Assembly: GCA_002794785.1 (NCBI GenBank)
Contig: NBBA01000020.1
Location: 124,001 to 188,000, forward strand
Direction of reading: 5' to 3'
Length of the DNA stretch: 64,000 nt
Source of the DNA: Coniferiporia sulphurascens
Taxonomy: Eukaryota > Basidiomycota > Agaricomycetes > Hymenochaetales > Hymenochaetaceae
Shown here: one piece after another, positions 37,961 through 50,061 of the stretch
Numbering within the stretch: the stretch's first letter is position 1
How the letters are laid out: each line of letters begins with the position of its first letter
Made by a program: the position numbers and the translations under genes
Notes under the pieces: generated by a model
Told to the model about the DNA's origin: nothing
What the model saw: only the letters and a program-made list of their open reading frames with translations
The model's database searches: none

Positions 37961-38730
37961 TTGTAGTTCGTACTAATTGGTTAGCATCATCGTGGAAACA
38001 CCACACTTGGAGTGGTCTGCATCATGCATTTCAACGTTTATCGTGCGTTTCGATTTGTTGCGGACCTTCCGTCTTCTAGAGCGTCCCGTAGTGAGGACTC
38101 TTGACCCGGGTGTCTTCGGTGTCTCCTTGTTTGACTGAGTTGACTGGAGGTACATATCACTTGACTTGGGAAAAATGAGGTAGAACCAGAATTTCCAATC
38201 GTGTGTTCCCCGGCATCTCTGGCGCCAAATCTAAATTGAAGGTCGTGGTTCAAGTATTTAGGAGGCAACTTGAAAAAACACCCGACAAAACCACTTCCGG
38301 GTATGCTGTGACGCACGTGATGTTTTTCTCACGGTGGGACTACATCTTGTTTTCACTCCACTGCGGTTATGCCACACTGCGACGAGACGCCGGCGCGTGA
38401 ACAACTCACCAACCATATAATTAGTTACCCCTGCTACCTTTTTCTCTCGTAGGTGACCATATACCAATTCACTCTGCACAATAGACAACTGTACAGGAAT
38501 ACAGCTAAGTAGTGTCTGACTCCTTTTAGTCACGATCGAGCCTAACCGTACAAGTACATGAATGGCAAGGTTCTCTTGTGTGGTTGAGTGTGTGAGGCCC
38601 CGCGATCCAGGGCTTTTGAATATGATTTTCACCGCTATGACCAACATCTGCAATCAAACATTCTTGCAGACTTCTGCTACTGCTAACGGTACCAAATAAC
38701 CCTGTCAGTGTCGCGGTCCACTTCCAACTA

Positions 38731-40953
38731 TTAAACTGATACTCGATGGCCAGCACATACGCCAAAGTCGTTGCTAGGCTGTCCGTGAATCTGACCGAGA
38801 TCTGCTTCCGAGAGAGATTCGGTGGTCTCACGGACTTCTTGATAAGCCAGGTGAAACGAGGGGTTGCTGGGAACAGTCGATGTCTCTCCCTGGTTAGATA
38901 TGAGGAGGTGGATATAAGGATTATTTTATTCTCTCAGTTGAAACAAATCCACACGCACTTGTAGTCCGCCCGTTGACTCGACCGTGAGTGCTTCGGACAC
39001 ATGGGTTGCAAAAGAGGCTGCGTCAAGGGTGACCTCGTGTCGCTCGACTCCTTTCGAAGTCATCCGCATATTAAGTATAATTCGGGCCGTTACCACAGAG
39101 TGGAAAGAGCGCTGCATCCTATTAGCAATGCCTTGTCATTAACTGACCATATAGTTGGACAGAAATCACAACACGCACTCGATGAGAAGGTCGTAGTAAT
39201 TGCCCTGCAACGAATCCGTTGTATCAATAACCGAAGGAAGATGCCGACCAACAGTACTCACATCGCCGAACCGCCATTTTAAATTCACCAAATTCGCGAC
39301 TGAAAAGGCTAGGAAAACATTCTTCTGTGTTTTGGCGGTCTCTTCGTATTTAAAAGTAGCGTACCGAAGAGGCAGACAAAATACAGTAGCCCTGATAGGT
39401 AAAGATGACATTCAAAAGTGTTAGTCCTTGACCAAGTAACGCACAGATTGCTACTGCCAGCAACACTTACCATCCCGGTAGAATATGGTAATTAATGGGC
39501 TGTGCTGTTTATTATAACACCCTGGCGAACCACCCATTGGCAGCTCCCCGTAAACTGGTGGGAGTCGCGTACATTGCAATATTCCCTTCCATACCATTAA
39601 AAGTGCGATCACTACGAGTCGTAAGTAACGACCCGACATTCCAAAGGGAGGGATCATAAAATTTACCACAATCCAAGGTCATAAGCACTGCAAATATAAT
39701 AGGAACGGCTCGAACGGCTGCCGTATCGGCAATACTAACACAATGCGCGAATGTACCAGCACCCAGTTCAAACGCTTTAAGACGAGTTACTACCATCGCT
39801 GGCACGACGAATAACCAGCGACTTACAGTCTATCCTACTCTGTGCCTTTGTATATATTACGATGACAAGAATAAAGGACGCCTTTCAATTGTTTTGATTA
39901 ATATTCTGAAGGACGGAAAGAGTATAAAAGCTCACAAAAATAAAACAAACAAGGGCAACGAGCACGCGCCGAGATCTCGCCCATAATGCGTACACGCGAA
40001 TCGACATTATTACTATGGTAGGTGGTTACAAGTGTGAGGGAAGAAAATCGGATATAGGCACATACTTCCCGCGATTATGGCCCCTACCGCCATCAGATCT
40101 GTGCTAGATCATCAGCAACATAGTTTAACCCATATATTGCAGGGTCATACACAAAGAAGCATTGAGGAACCTCTTTATTAAATAAATATAACAAAACGAT
40201 ATAAATAATGGATGGTCATATGATTGACCATCTTACTAAGTAAACGATAACACAATGATAACACCATATGATATAGGAGCTAGATAGTTATAGTAATACT
40301 AGCTCATGGAACGTGTATATAAGGGGAGCTGGTCTCGCCCTAGAAATACATTGGTTTACGCTGATAACCCACCTTTGCCTGAACTTCACCACTGCACCTC
40401 ATCATCTACCACAATGTGCATAGATTTTAAGACTCTTGCAAAGCTATCTCAAGCCAATTAATACTTAGGAAATGATATAAGACTTATAAGTGACAAAACA
40501 TACATCTTCACTTCCCAGATCTGAGTCCAGCAGATCTTAAAATAATTTAGTAATACCAAATGGGTAGTTTTGTTTTCTGGCATACATATGAGCATCAGTG
40601 AAGAATCAACAAAGGTCAAGTATCTTGTGCCAAAGAAAAGAATCTTCCCCAAGTTCCAGGGTGAGTACCAAAAAAACTCAACCTCATCTGAGAATGTTAT
40701 CAGATAATCATATGCCTAGTAAAGACAGATGTTATGTTCAAAGAAGCTTTGAAATATGGGACAAACTCAGCTTACAAGGAATGCAGCGCTAGCAACTAGT
40801 GATGGAGTTGTCACAATTGGTGACTACCAACAAGGAGGGATATGCGTACCGTTTGTATACTGCAAACTCACAAGTCAGCAAGCGGGCCAGGATTTCAGCG
40901 GGAAACCACACCACCTGAACCACCTGGTACTGTTGCATAAAAGTTTCCGCCAT
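38731..40953 (-). CDS. DUF6533-family membrane protein, block B copy 3, interrupted by a 257-bp insertion
   Basis: The first exon (from 40953) reads MAETFMQQYQVVQ. The signature reads AYDYLITFSDEVEFFWYSPW, then NLGKILFFGTRYLTF. The ALW exon reads VIMSIRVYALWARSRRVL (about 40013-39960). The C-terminal core is FHSVVTARIILNMRMTSKG, and the final exon reads GETSTVPSNPSFHLAYQEVR and ends GHRVSV at 38731. Between the signature and ALW exons lies the mobile element 40176-40432. It sits at or inside the exon that in other copies encodes the segment just before QCYVSLMDHTDLMG. The flanking Cys-containing exon is also more diverged here than in its siblings. B3 may therefore be a recent pseudogene or may splice the element out. 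Confidence 0.7.
40176..40432 (-). mobile_element. 257-bp solo insertion (LTR-like or MITE), copy 2, inside gene B3
   Basis: Inverted relative to the copy at 13515-13770 and similar to it over its whole length. It is flanked by the 5-bp direct repeat CTCTT (40171-40175 and 40433-40437). Comparison with B2, which has an uninterrupted GCATTGAAGATTCTCCCGCA then AAGC at this place, confirms the empty site. Confidence 0.78.
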
Positions 40954-41010
40954 GATTGGGCTCCAGATGGCGAGAGAAATGCTGAAGGTGGAGGTTGATG
41001 AAGGGTTTTT

Positions 41011-41050
41011 GTGTGTGTGGGGGGGGGGTCGGGGTCGGGGTCGGGGTCAG
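41011..41050 (+). repeat. G-rich simple repeat, possible G-quadruplex
   Basis: A GT run, then a run of ten G, then GTCGGG-type units giving four G-tracts of four or more. It lies 60-100 bp upstream of the B3 start codon, with the C-rich strand being the B3 coding strand. Confidence 0.8.
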
Positions 41051-41121
41051 AAGAAGGACAGGTATTAACATATAGAAAACACTATCTTATCTCTATGCCG
41101 CCTGTTGCTTATTGTTGCTTA

Positions 41122-41140
41122 TTGATGATTGACTGGAATC
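41122..41140 (-). promoter_or_regulatory. Conserved block-B upstream element (B3)
   Basis: On the + strand it reads TTGATGATTGACTGGAATC, 169 bp upstream of the B3 ATG; homologous to the element of the other B genes. Confidence 0.45.
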
Positions 41141-41589
41141 TGTGACGTTCAGTAAAACCGTGGATATAGAAATGCCACCATCTTGACAACAGCACTGATA
41201 TGGTGTGCAGGTTCAGTCCGCGATGATACATGTAGATCGGCCTCTCAATCCAATTTTGGTGATCATGATTTAGAAGGACAAGGGGAGCCTGAACGCATAC
41301 TCGGCCTTCAGAGGTAGTCGCATATACTACACAGAGCTTCCATGAGTGGATTTTGCTCGAAGAACATCTCCTGGTGACGACATCAAGATGAATTTCCATA
41401 TTGCCCACTTTGCTTATTCAATGGAAGGTCTATCATCATGATTTGTGGGAGCAATCGAACTTGGTGTGTGAGGTCAGGTGCCACAGCACATTAGCCGACA
41501 AGCCAAGCCTGATGCAAGAGGATAAACTGTATGTGTTCGCATCTACTTCTAAGGGATATGTTCACAAGTTAGGGGGGCTACTCACCAAC

Positions 41590-41990
41590 TTAGAATCCCT
41601 TGGGATACATGCTTGTGATCTGACTGCCGAGGCAAATCCGGACTTTCGGTATCCGTATCCACGAAATGGACAGCGGTGAGGATAGCCTCATCTTGTCCAC
41701 ATAAATCAGTAGCCTTAATGGCGCGTCGCACATTTGGCTACGGTGTGAAAAGTGCGCTGCATTTTGCTCCCAAGTCACCCGATTAGAATTTCAGAGAAAA
41801 TTTGATTGGGATTCCACCGCTCACTCGAGAGGGAGGCCATAATCGCCCTGCGGCGGCGGGCCATTTTTATCAGATAGGGACCGGAAAGACACTAACATTT
41901 CTAGTGTTGCCACAGAATACGGGCCAGATTTCAGTATCGAAAAGATAAACGAAGTAAAGTCTTGGTTAGCTTGGTCTCGCTTGATTCGTA
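41590..41990 (-). pseudogene. Truncated 3' half of a DUF6533 gene, C-type remnant 2
   Basis: Aligns at DNA level with remnants C1, C3 and C5: the segment GCGCACTTTTCACACCGTAG on the minus strand equals the FHSV exon of B genes but is degraded, followed by the GGACGATACGGATACC-like tail region. No 5' part is present. Confidence 0.6.
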
Positions 41991-43318
41991 ACGACAATCA
42001 ATCTGTTGCCGTGAATGGGATTATTAATTACATCAGCTCGTGTAGATCTCTTTTCCCTATCTAGTAATCTAAAAATGGCGCATATAACTTGAATCGCGCC
42101 CGAGGCATCTGCGCACCTCAGTCCTGGGCTGAGGTGAGCACTTCCATACTCCTTTCGTAGGCACAGGTAGGTTACTATCTAATATAGAGTCCTTTTGACC
42201 TGGGCTGAGATATTTTCACAGTTGCTGATTTTCCGTCGTCCTCACAAGTCTTCCTCACATTGCATTAGCTCGTCCGAGTCAAAAGGCGACCTGTAGCAAG
42301 AGGCCTTCGGTGTCTCCGATGTCTTTTTGTTTGAATGGAATGACTGGGAGTGCATGTCGCTTGGCTTCTGTAAAACAAAACAAGTCCATTTTCTTGATCA
42401 TGTGCTCTTCGATGTCTCTTCATCAAATCTAACTTTTATAACGTGTTCAAGTAAGAGGAGGCAACAACCCTTCGGAGCTTTCGGCGATATTATCTGAGTA
42501 TAGTACGAGCTAATGATGACAATATAGGTGATGATTGGTATGGATCGGGGACCGGGGCTCTGCCTATAATTCCCGGCCGAACAAATGATTGTAAGAATAT
42601 TCACAGCAGAGGGACTGATGTCATGGACTCGTACGGCCACATACAGCCTTGGGGCTAATGTGTGCGCCGGGTTGAGCCCGTTCGGAGGGTAGAGAGGACC
42701 GGGATTTGGGAGACCTGGGATACTTGGAATAGCAGTGCATACAGAGCGGGTTTCATTGAGGCAAGTCCGGGAGCGCTGCATCACCCGCGGGTGATGGTCG
42801 GGAGCCAGGGGCGAGAGACTTCTGGCCAACCTGTGAGCAGACAGCTGTAATGCACGTGGCTCTTTACCACGGTGGGTCTGGTTCTATGAATTCGTTCTTA
42901 GAGGACTGGGGTGCGAACGAAAATTTTGTCGTAACTGTATGCGCTGTCCTAGAATAGCTGAGTAACTACTTGACCAATCGCATTCAAGCTGCCCAAATAC
43001 TACCAAATAATGCCTAAATTCCAACACATTAATATTTACGCAATAGTCTGAGACATTTGAAACTAAGTAGTAACAGCCTGAGACTCCGGTTTTAGACACG
43101 GTCAAGGTACTGGTACAAATAAATGAATAGTAGGGTTTTCTTGTGTGGTTGAGTGTGTGCGACCCTGCGATCCAGAAATTTTGAATATGAATGCGATCAC
43201 CGTCGTGACCAACAGCTGCAACCAAACACTCGTGTGGACTTCTTCTACTGCTGACGGTACGTTACGCACCAAAATGGCCCTGTTGGTCTCTACTGTGATC
43301 TACCTCCCATTACAAGGC

Positions 43319-45261
43319 CTATACTCGATGACCGACACATGGGTTAAAACCGTTGCTGGACTGTCCACGAACCTGTCCGAGACCTGCTTCCGAGAGAGAT
43401 TCTGTGTCCTCATGGACGTCTTGATAAACCGAACGAGACGATGTCTCTCCCTGGATAGATGAGGATGTTGAATTAAGATCCAGATTTAAATACAATCCAT
43501 ACGCACACGGGATCCCGCCGCCAACTCAAACGTGTGTACCTCGGATATAGTAGGGGTTGCAAAAGAGATCGCATCGAGGGTGGTCTCATTTCTTCCGGCT
43601 TTCGAAACCTCCTTCATGTTGAGGATGATTCGGGCCGATACCACAGAGTGAAAACAGCGCTGCATTCTGTTACCAATTCCTTGCCTTTAGCCATTCGTAC
43701 GATTCGATTGGGTGTCACAACGCTTACACGATGAGAAGGTCGTAATAATTGCCCTACAACGGATTCATTTTTATCAATAATCCCCAAAAGAAGTAAATGA
43801 CCATTACCCACATAACCGAATTCCCATTGTGAATTCACAAAATTTGCGGCCGAAAAGGCTTAGAAACAGAAATCAATGCGTTGATTACACTTTAAATATC
43901 AGAGCAGCGTACCGAACAGGCAGACAAAATATAATAGCCCTAATAAATAATTGAGGTTTCGAGGCGTTAGTCTCGGAGTACATAAATCGCAACCGCCAGT
44001 GACACTTGCCATCTCGATAGAATATGGCCATAAGTGGACTGTGGTATGTACTGTGGCACCCTGCCAAGCCGCCATAAGCAGATTCACGTGGCATGGTAGA
44101 GGTCACGTACATTGCAATATGCCCTTCCATGCCGTTAAAAGTGCGATTACTGCAAGAATAAATCAGTCAAATACCCCAAAATTCGACGCGGGAGGTATCA
44201 ATAGGAGAGTTACCGCAGCCTAAATACATGAGAACCGCAAAAACGCCAGGAAGAGGATTGCTTCTTATAACCCCGTAACCGACGCAATGGGTAAAGGTAC
44301 CAATACTCAATTCAAGCCCTTTTAAGACGAGTAAGCATCAATTGGCGCAACGAAGATTGGTGACCTACAGCTGATCTCGCTCCGTGCCTTCGTATACACC
44401 GCTATGAAAATGATGAGAGCAGTCTCTCAGTTGGACTAATCAATAATCTGATGGTATCCAAAAAGCATAAAAGCTCACAAGAATCGAAAGAACAAGAACA
44501 GCGAGCACACGTCGCGATCTCTCCCATAGGGCGTACACGCGAATCGACATTATTACTGGGATAGGCGATTGTACGCTAAAAGGAAAGAAGGAAGGAGATT
44601 GAATAAAGTCACGTACCCCCAGAAATTATAATTCCTATCCCCATAAGGTCTGTATGATCCATCAGCGACACATAACATCGTAACCTAGTAGGTATTGTGG
44701 AACGTACACGAGGATGCACCGAAGAGTCTTTCGCAGAGCTGTTTTAAGCAACATGGTATTTGAGATAGTACGAAGCAAGGCTTATAGTAACAGCGCGTAC
44801 CTTGTCGCCCAAATCAGAGTCAAATAGATCTGTTAGTAAAACCGATCAGTACACAAACCAGGAAGGTTTCATTTTCCAGCGTACACACGAGCATTAACGA
44901 AGAATCGATAAACACCAAGTATCTGTTAGTAAAGAAGAGGGCCTTTCCTAAGTTCCAAGGGGAGCGCCAAACAAACTCGATTTCATCTGAGAATGTTATA
45001 AGGCAATCGTATACCTAAGTGTAATCCCTATCTTCAAAGCAGCCACGAAAGCAAAAACCTGACCTGACTTACAAAGAACGTGACGCTCGCAACTAGTATC
45101 CTAGGTAAATTTCTGTGATGCTTAATTCTATGCAAGTGAGTTACGCGTACCGTTCGTATACTGCAAATATCAGAATGAGCAGGAGAGTAGGTGAGTGCTA
45201 AATATAAGACTACTTGGACCACTTGATACCGCTGCACGTAAGTGAAGGCCATTTCCACCAT
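43319..45261 (-). CDS. DUF6533-family membrane protein, block B copy 4
   Basis: The first exon (45261-45214) reads MVEMAFTYVQRYQVVQ with a GTAGTC donor. The next exons give ILVASVTFF, then the signature VYDCLITFSDEIEFVWRSPW, NLGKALFFTNRYLVF, IDSSLMLVCTLENETF. Then follow CYVSLMDHTDLMGIGIIIS, VIMSIRVYALWERSRRVLAV, VIALLTAWKGILQCT and the RDG segment PLMAIFYRDGKCHW. The C-terminal core is FHSVVSARIILNMKEVSKA, and the final exon reads GETSSRSVYQDVHEDTESLS and ends GHRV at 43319-43321. This is the most complete block-B model: about ten short introns, all with GT-AG ends where read. Function unknown. Confidence 0.83.
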
Positions 45262-45560
45262 ATTTCTATTTCAGAAAGCAGTCTTGGACTCTTGGGTTCC
45301 GATAGTAATCTGGCTGAAGGCTTTTGAGAGGGGAAGTGGAGCGGAGCCAGAGGGAGAATGTAAGACCTCTAGGGGCTTACGGTCATGCTGACCTCAGTTG
45401 AACCAGTTCTATAGGTTTCCGCGAGGGCGAAGTGGGTGTAGGCTAAGAGATGGCTTACTACATCAAGATCTATATAGACCTATATAGACCCTGCTTATGT
45501 AACCCCCTTACAGAGAAGTTTCGTGTTGAAGCACTTTCTTTTTGTACAGCAGGACTTCTA

Positions 45561-45580
45561 TTGATGATCAACTAGTATCA
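45561..45580 (-). promoter_or_regulatory. Conserved block-B upstream element (B4)
   Basis: On the + strand it reads TTGATGATCAACTAGTATCA, nearly identical to the B7 copy, but 300 bp from the ATG because of extra sequence in between. Confidence 0.5.
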
Positions 45581-46119
45581 ATAAATCCAAGCTCTTGCGG
45601 CCGCCATAGTGTTCCGTTTCTTCAGTAACGAGTCTGTCTTTCAACTTGATGAACATGAGACAGAGTCGGCTGATGACCAGAGAGAATCGCATATATATTT
45701 GGGATGTACTCACGCTGTGTCAAAATTCTTTTTACACCCATGTACTTAAGAGTAAATTTGTCAGTTGTAAGTATGGACCTTTTCCGAAGAACATCTTATA
45801 CCGATAATAATATTAAAGAAGCCGGTATCACGATGCCCAAAACTGAAGAAGAGCTATATAACCAGCTTCGCCCGACCGATACGTCCTTTGCTACGGAGAT
45901 GATGGGTGATGCATAAAAATAAGAGGATCCTGAGGTCATATGATTAGGTAAACATTTACTGACACTGACCGCCCCCTTTTATACAGCTGCGGCCGCCCAT
46001 CGAAGGTTCACCGTATTCTATGGGATCGATTCAATAGGCAAAGATGTATGTGGTCTGACACTGTGGTGTGTTAGCTATTACCTGAACGTGTGAGGGGGGT
46101 TCCCAAGAAACGTGCCTAC

Positions 46120-46530
46120 AGGTTAGAGACTCGGAAGACTGTTTACCGATTGTGACCTGACTGCTGAGGTAATATACAGACTTCCGATGTCCGTGTCCGC
46201 GAAATAGATAACGGTAAGAATAGTCTCGTTCTGTCCACCGCATTCGCTAGCCTTAATGGCGCGTCGTACACTCAACATCATTTGCGCAGAAATCACGGAG
46301 TGAAAGATGCGCTGCATTATGTTATCGACCCACCCGATTGAAGTTACAGCGCAAATTCAATTAGAATTTACATTACTCACTCGGATTTAAAACCTTGAGA
46401 ATCTCCCTGCAGTATGTGGGTCATTCTAAACCAGATTTTCAAACGAGGAATTGGAAAGACACTAAGATTTTCAACGTTGCCAAGAAAAATAAGAAAAAAA
46501 AGTTAATTCGCAGCTAATAGAGCTTTCTTT
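46120..46530 (-). pseudogene. Truncated 3' half of a DUF6533 gene, C-type remnant 3
   Basis: Reads MQRIFHSVISAQMMLSVRRA, then NETILTVIYFADTDIGSLYI on the minus strand, the best preserved of the C tails. No signature exon or start codon region is found upstream before 46.53 kb. Confidence 0.68.
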
Positions 46531-46721
46531 TTAGAAACATGTGTGAATCCTCCACAATAGGAAGGCGAGCTAGTTGTGGGCTCTCACGGGGGCGTTTCCC
46601 ACGGGGCTTGACTTGGGGAAAATGAAGTGGCCAGAATTTTCAAATGTGTATTCATTGACTTCTCTTCTTCTACTGCTGGCGGTACCAAATGGCCCTGATG
46701 GGTCCTACCACCCTTCGACTA

Positions 46722-48622
46722 TTAAACTGATACCCCAAAGTCGCTGCTGGGCTCTCCGTAAGTCTGACCGAGACTTGTTTCCGAGAGAAATTCGGTAGCC
46801 TCGCGGACTTCTTGATAAACCGAACGAGACAACATCTCTCCCTGGGTAGATGAGGATGTTGATTTAAGATCTCGATTTAAATACAATTCATACGCACACG
46901 CGATCTCTCCGCCAGCTCTAACGTGGTTGCCTCGGATATAGGTGTTGCAAAAGAGATCGCATCGAGAGTGTCCTCATTTCGACTAGCTTTCGAAACCTCC
47001 CTCATATTGAGGATGATTCGTGCTGATACCACAGAGTGAAAACAGCACTGCATTCTGTTACCAATTCCTTGCCTCCAGCTATTTGTACAATTGAATGGGT
47101 TTCACAATGCTTACACGACAAGAAGATCGTAATAATTGCCCTACAACGGATTCATTTTGTCAATAATCCCCAAAAGAAGTAAACTGCCATTGTGAATACA
47201 CAAAATTTGCAGCTGAAAAGGCTTAAAGATAAAAATCAGTGCGCTGATTATACTTTAAGTTTCAAAGAAGCGTACCGAACAAGCAGACAAAATATAACAC
47301 CCCTGGTAAATAATTGAAGTTCCAAGGCGTTAGCCTCCTTAGAGTACATAAATCGCAACTACCAGTGACACTTGCCATCTCGATAGAATATGGCCATAAG
47401 CGGACTGTGGTATGTACTGTCGTACCCTGTCAACCCGCCATTAGCAGATTCGCGCAGGATTTAAGTAGTCACGTACATTGCGATATGCCCTTCCATGCCG
47501 TTAAAAGAGCGATTACTGCAGAAAACAAAATCGTCAAACATCCTGGAATTCAACTCGGAAGGGATCAACGAAAGAATCACCGCAATCTAAATACATGAGA
47601 ATCGCAAAAACTCCGGGAAGAGAGCTCCTTCTCATACCCTCCCAGAGGCGGTCGCAATGCGTAAAGGTACCAACATTCAACTTAAGCCCTTTTAAGACGA
47701 ATAAACATCAATTGGCGCAACAACAATTGGCAACCCACAGCTGATCTCACTCTCCACCTTTGTATACATTGCTATGACAAGGATAATAGCAGTCTCCCAG
47801 TTGGTCCAGTCAATAATCCAACAGTATGCAAAAAGCACGAAAGCTCACAAGAATTGAAAGGACAAGAACAGCGAGCACACATCGCGATCTCTCCCATAGG
47901 GCATACACGCGAATCGACATTATCACTGGGATGGGAAATTATACGCTTAGAGGCGCGAGGGAGGGAAGTGCATTGCAATTGCGTACCCCCCGCAATTATA
48001 ACTCCCATCCCCAAGAGGTCTGTACGTCCCATCAGCGACACATAATATTGTAACCTAGATATTATGGAACGTACACGATGACGCATTGAAAAGTCTCCCA
48101 CAGAGCTACCCAAGTCAGATGGAGTTTAAAATATGAAGCAAGACCTGTAGTGACAATGCGTACATTGTCGTTTAAATCAGAGTCAAATAGATCTGTCAGT
48201 AAAAACCATTCAGTACACAAACCAGGAAGGTGTTATTTTCCAGCGCACACATGAGCATCAATGAAGAGTCGATGAACACCAAATATCTTGTACCGAAGAA
48301 GAGGGCCTTCCCTAAATTCCAAGGGGAGCGCCAAACGAACTCCACCTCGTCCGAGAATGTTATAAGGAAATCATATACCTAAGTATAACCGCTATATTCA
48401 AAGCAGCCGCGAAAGAAGAAAAACAGTCCTGACTTACAAAGAACGTGACGCTGGCAACTAATAGCCTAGGTAAGTTGTTCTGATGCTCCATTCCAGGCTA
48501 ATAAATTACGCGTACCATTCGTATACTGCAAATTCCGAATCAGTACTAGGCGACTCTGGGGTTAGTAAATGGAAGACTGCCTGGACTACTTGACACTGCC
48601 GCACGTCACTGGAGTCTACCAT
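46722..48622 (-). CDS. DUF6533-family membrane protein, block B copy 5, with a GC splice donor
   Basis: The first exon (from 48622) reads MVDSSDVRQCQVVQ. Where the other B copies have a GTAGTC donor this one has GCAGTC. The signature reads VYDFLITFSDEVEFVWRSPW, then NLGKALFFGTRYLVF and IDSSLMLM. The ALW exon reads VIMSIRVYALWERSR (about 47930-47880). The C-terminal core is intact, and the final exon reads GEMLSRSVYQEVREATEFLS and ends DFGVSV at 46722. Expression depends on whether the first intron is spliced as GC-AG. Otherwise the copy is open. Confidence 0.77.
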
Positions 48623-50061
48623 AATTCCGTCTCAGAAACAGACTTGTGGTTTGATGGTAATCTGGATGAAGGCTTTTGTGAGATGAAGTGGAGCCCACTG
48701 GCAGAGGGGACGTTTCGACTCGGAGCTGAAGCGCTTCCTTTTTGTACAGCAGCTAGTATATAAAGTCTCAAGGCCTTGCGGCTGCAGTGTACCGCCTTAG
48801 TGTACCACCTTAGGCAATCCCGTATTCTTCTCCGCCCCCTGCCAAGTTTTCAAGACTGATATACACCGGGGGCGGGTGTACAGAGGCATTCGGCAACTCG
48901 GCTTCAAGCGTTACAGTCGTGCTTAGTAATGTAGAATTTTGCTTGTGACTGGCCACTTGGCGTACTTCAAGTTCCGTTTATGGCTTTTGGCCAGCTTAGT
49001 TCTACATATGGCTGTTATTCACTAAAACACTCTTGACACAAATGGGCAAAAGAAAGGAAGAGCTGGCTGATAGCCAAGGTAACTGAGTCAGTGTTGTGCG
49101 TTTCGGTGGGATCCCGGTGAGATCCTACTTTTTGCCAGGATCCCATCCTGAGATTCCCTGATGGATCCCACCGAAACGCACGACACTGAACTGAATCATT
49201 TGGGGCGCTCGGGAAGGCCGCGCGTGTCGGCGAACAACCGGCGAAGAAGACGCACCGAAGTTACACACATGCAGACTACGAGGAGCATCGTGCAGTGCCT
49301 TGGCGCGACTTGCGCGCTAATATCACTCGACGAAAAGCCCGGAGTGCATGTAAGCCTGTCTGTTGCTCGGGATCTCCCTTTGGGTTTGATATTGCTATGT
49401 TTTCCTTTCCTCACTCCATTCCCCCTCCCACCCACCAGCCCTTATAATAGGTTATAATAGGAACCCGACCGGGGGTCAGAGATCTGCCATTACGGCACAC
49501 ACACGCGAATCAATTGCCGCAGCTGCTACAAGGGTCGTGAAAGTCGAAATTATTCCAATTATTATTTTTCTTTTTATAGTCTTGGAGAGGATCGGTGCAA
49601 CCCGTTCCCACTCCTCCATCCTTGTTCTGCAGTTATACAGCACTGCGACAGACGTGTGAACGACTCATCGACCATATATTCAGTTACCCCTGCGGGCCTG
49701 CCACCGTTTTTTTCTCATAGGTGCCTATGCGCAATTCATACACGAATACAGCTACTGTAAGTAATATCTGACTCCTTTGTCACGGTCAAGCCGTACAAAT
49801 ACATGAATGATAAGGTTCTCTTGTGAGAGTGTCCAACCCGAAATTTTTTGATTATGAATATGGCCGTCGTGACTAACAGCTGCAATTAAACACCCTTGCA
49901 GACTTCTTCTACTGCCAGCGGTACCAAATGGCCCTTTGGGGCCCTATCACCTATTAAACTCATGCTCGGAGGCCGGCGCATACGCCAAAATCGCTGCTGG
50001 GCTGTCCGTAAATCCGACCGGAACCTGCATCCGGGGGAGATTTGATGACCTAATGGGCCTC
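48623..50061. other. Spacer B5-B6 with a TIR element
   Basis: No C-type remnant was found here. It holds a partial promoter motif (TTTTTGTACAGCAGCTAGTA near 48740-48760) and the inverted-repeat element 49089-49188. The region 49.6-49.95 kb resembles 38.4-38.7 and 43.1-43.3 kb. Confidence 0.5.
49089..49188. mobile_element. 100-bp element with 26-bp terminal inverted repeats (MITE-like)
   Basis: The left arm 49089-49114 (CAGTGTTGTGCGTTTCGGTG..) and right arm 49163-49188 are inverted copies with one mismatch. Between them are 48 bp with internal GGATCC-type repeats. No coding capacity. Flanks share AACTGA on both sides, which may be a target duplication. Confidence 0.7.

Larger units (their letters stand above)
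37072..38730. other. Spacer B2-B3 with B2 promoter and C-type remnant 1
   Basis: The upstream element of B2 is at 37220-37242, with a TATAAG box on the minus strand near 37180-37190. Remnant C1 is at 37440-37960. The stretch 38.0-38.7 kb resembles 42.3-43.3 kb and 49.6-49.95 kb, so it is part of the tandem unit. Confidence 0.5.
40954..43318. other. Spacer B3-B4 with G-rich repeat, B3 promoter element and C-type remnant 2
   Basis: Contains the G-rich tract 41011-41050, the B3 upstream element at 41122-41140, remnant C2 at 41590-41990 and a perfect 8-bp hairpin (CACCTCAG..CTGAGGTG) at 42114-42136. A 143-codon ORF at 42398-42829 (-) is not recognised. Confidence 0.5.
45262..46721. other. Spacer B4-B5 with B4 promoter element and C-type remnant 3
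   Basis: The B4 upstream element is at 45561-45580. The segment 45.53-46.1 kb is duplicated at 58.57-59.0 kb. Remnant C3 is at 46120-46530. Confidence 0.5.

Noticed and set aside
42114..42136. Perfect 8-bp hairpin as a terminator
   Set aside because: Intrinsic terminators are not expected for nuclear genes of a fungus and no gene ends here.
42398..42829. 143-codon minus-strand ORF
   Set aside because: No recognisable motif, and it lies in degraded spacer of the tandem unit.
43145..43462. 105-codon + strand ORF with a similar ORF at 56494-56709
   Set aside because: The similarity is the reverse strand of the duplicated final B-gene exon; the minus-strand reading is conserved in all seven copies and has splice signals.
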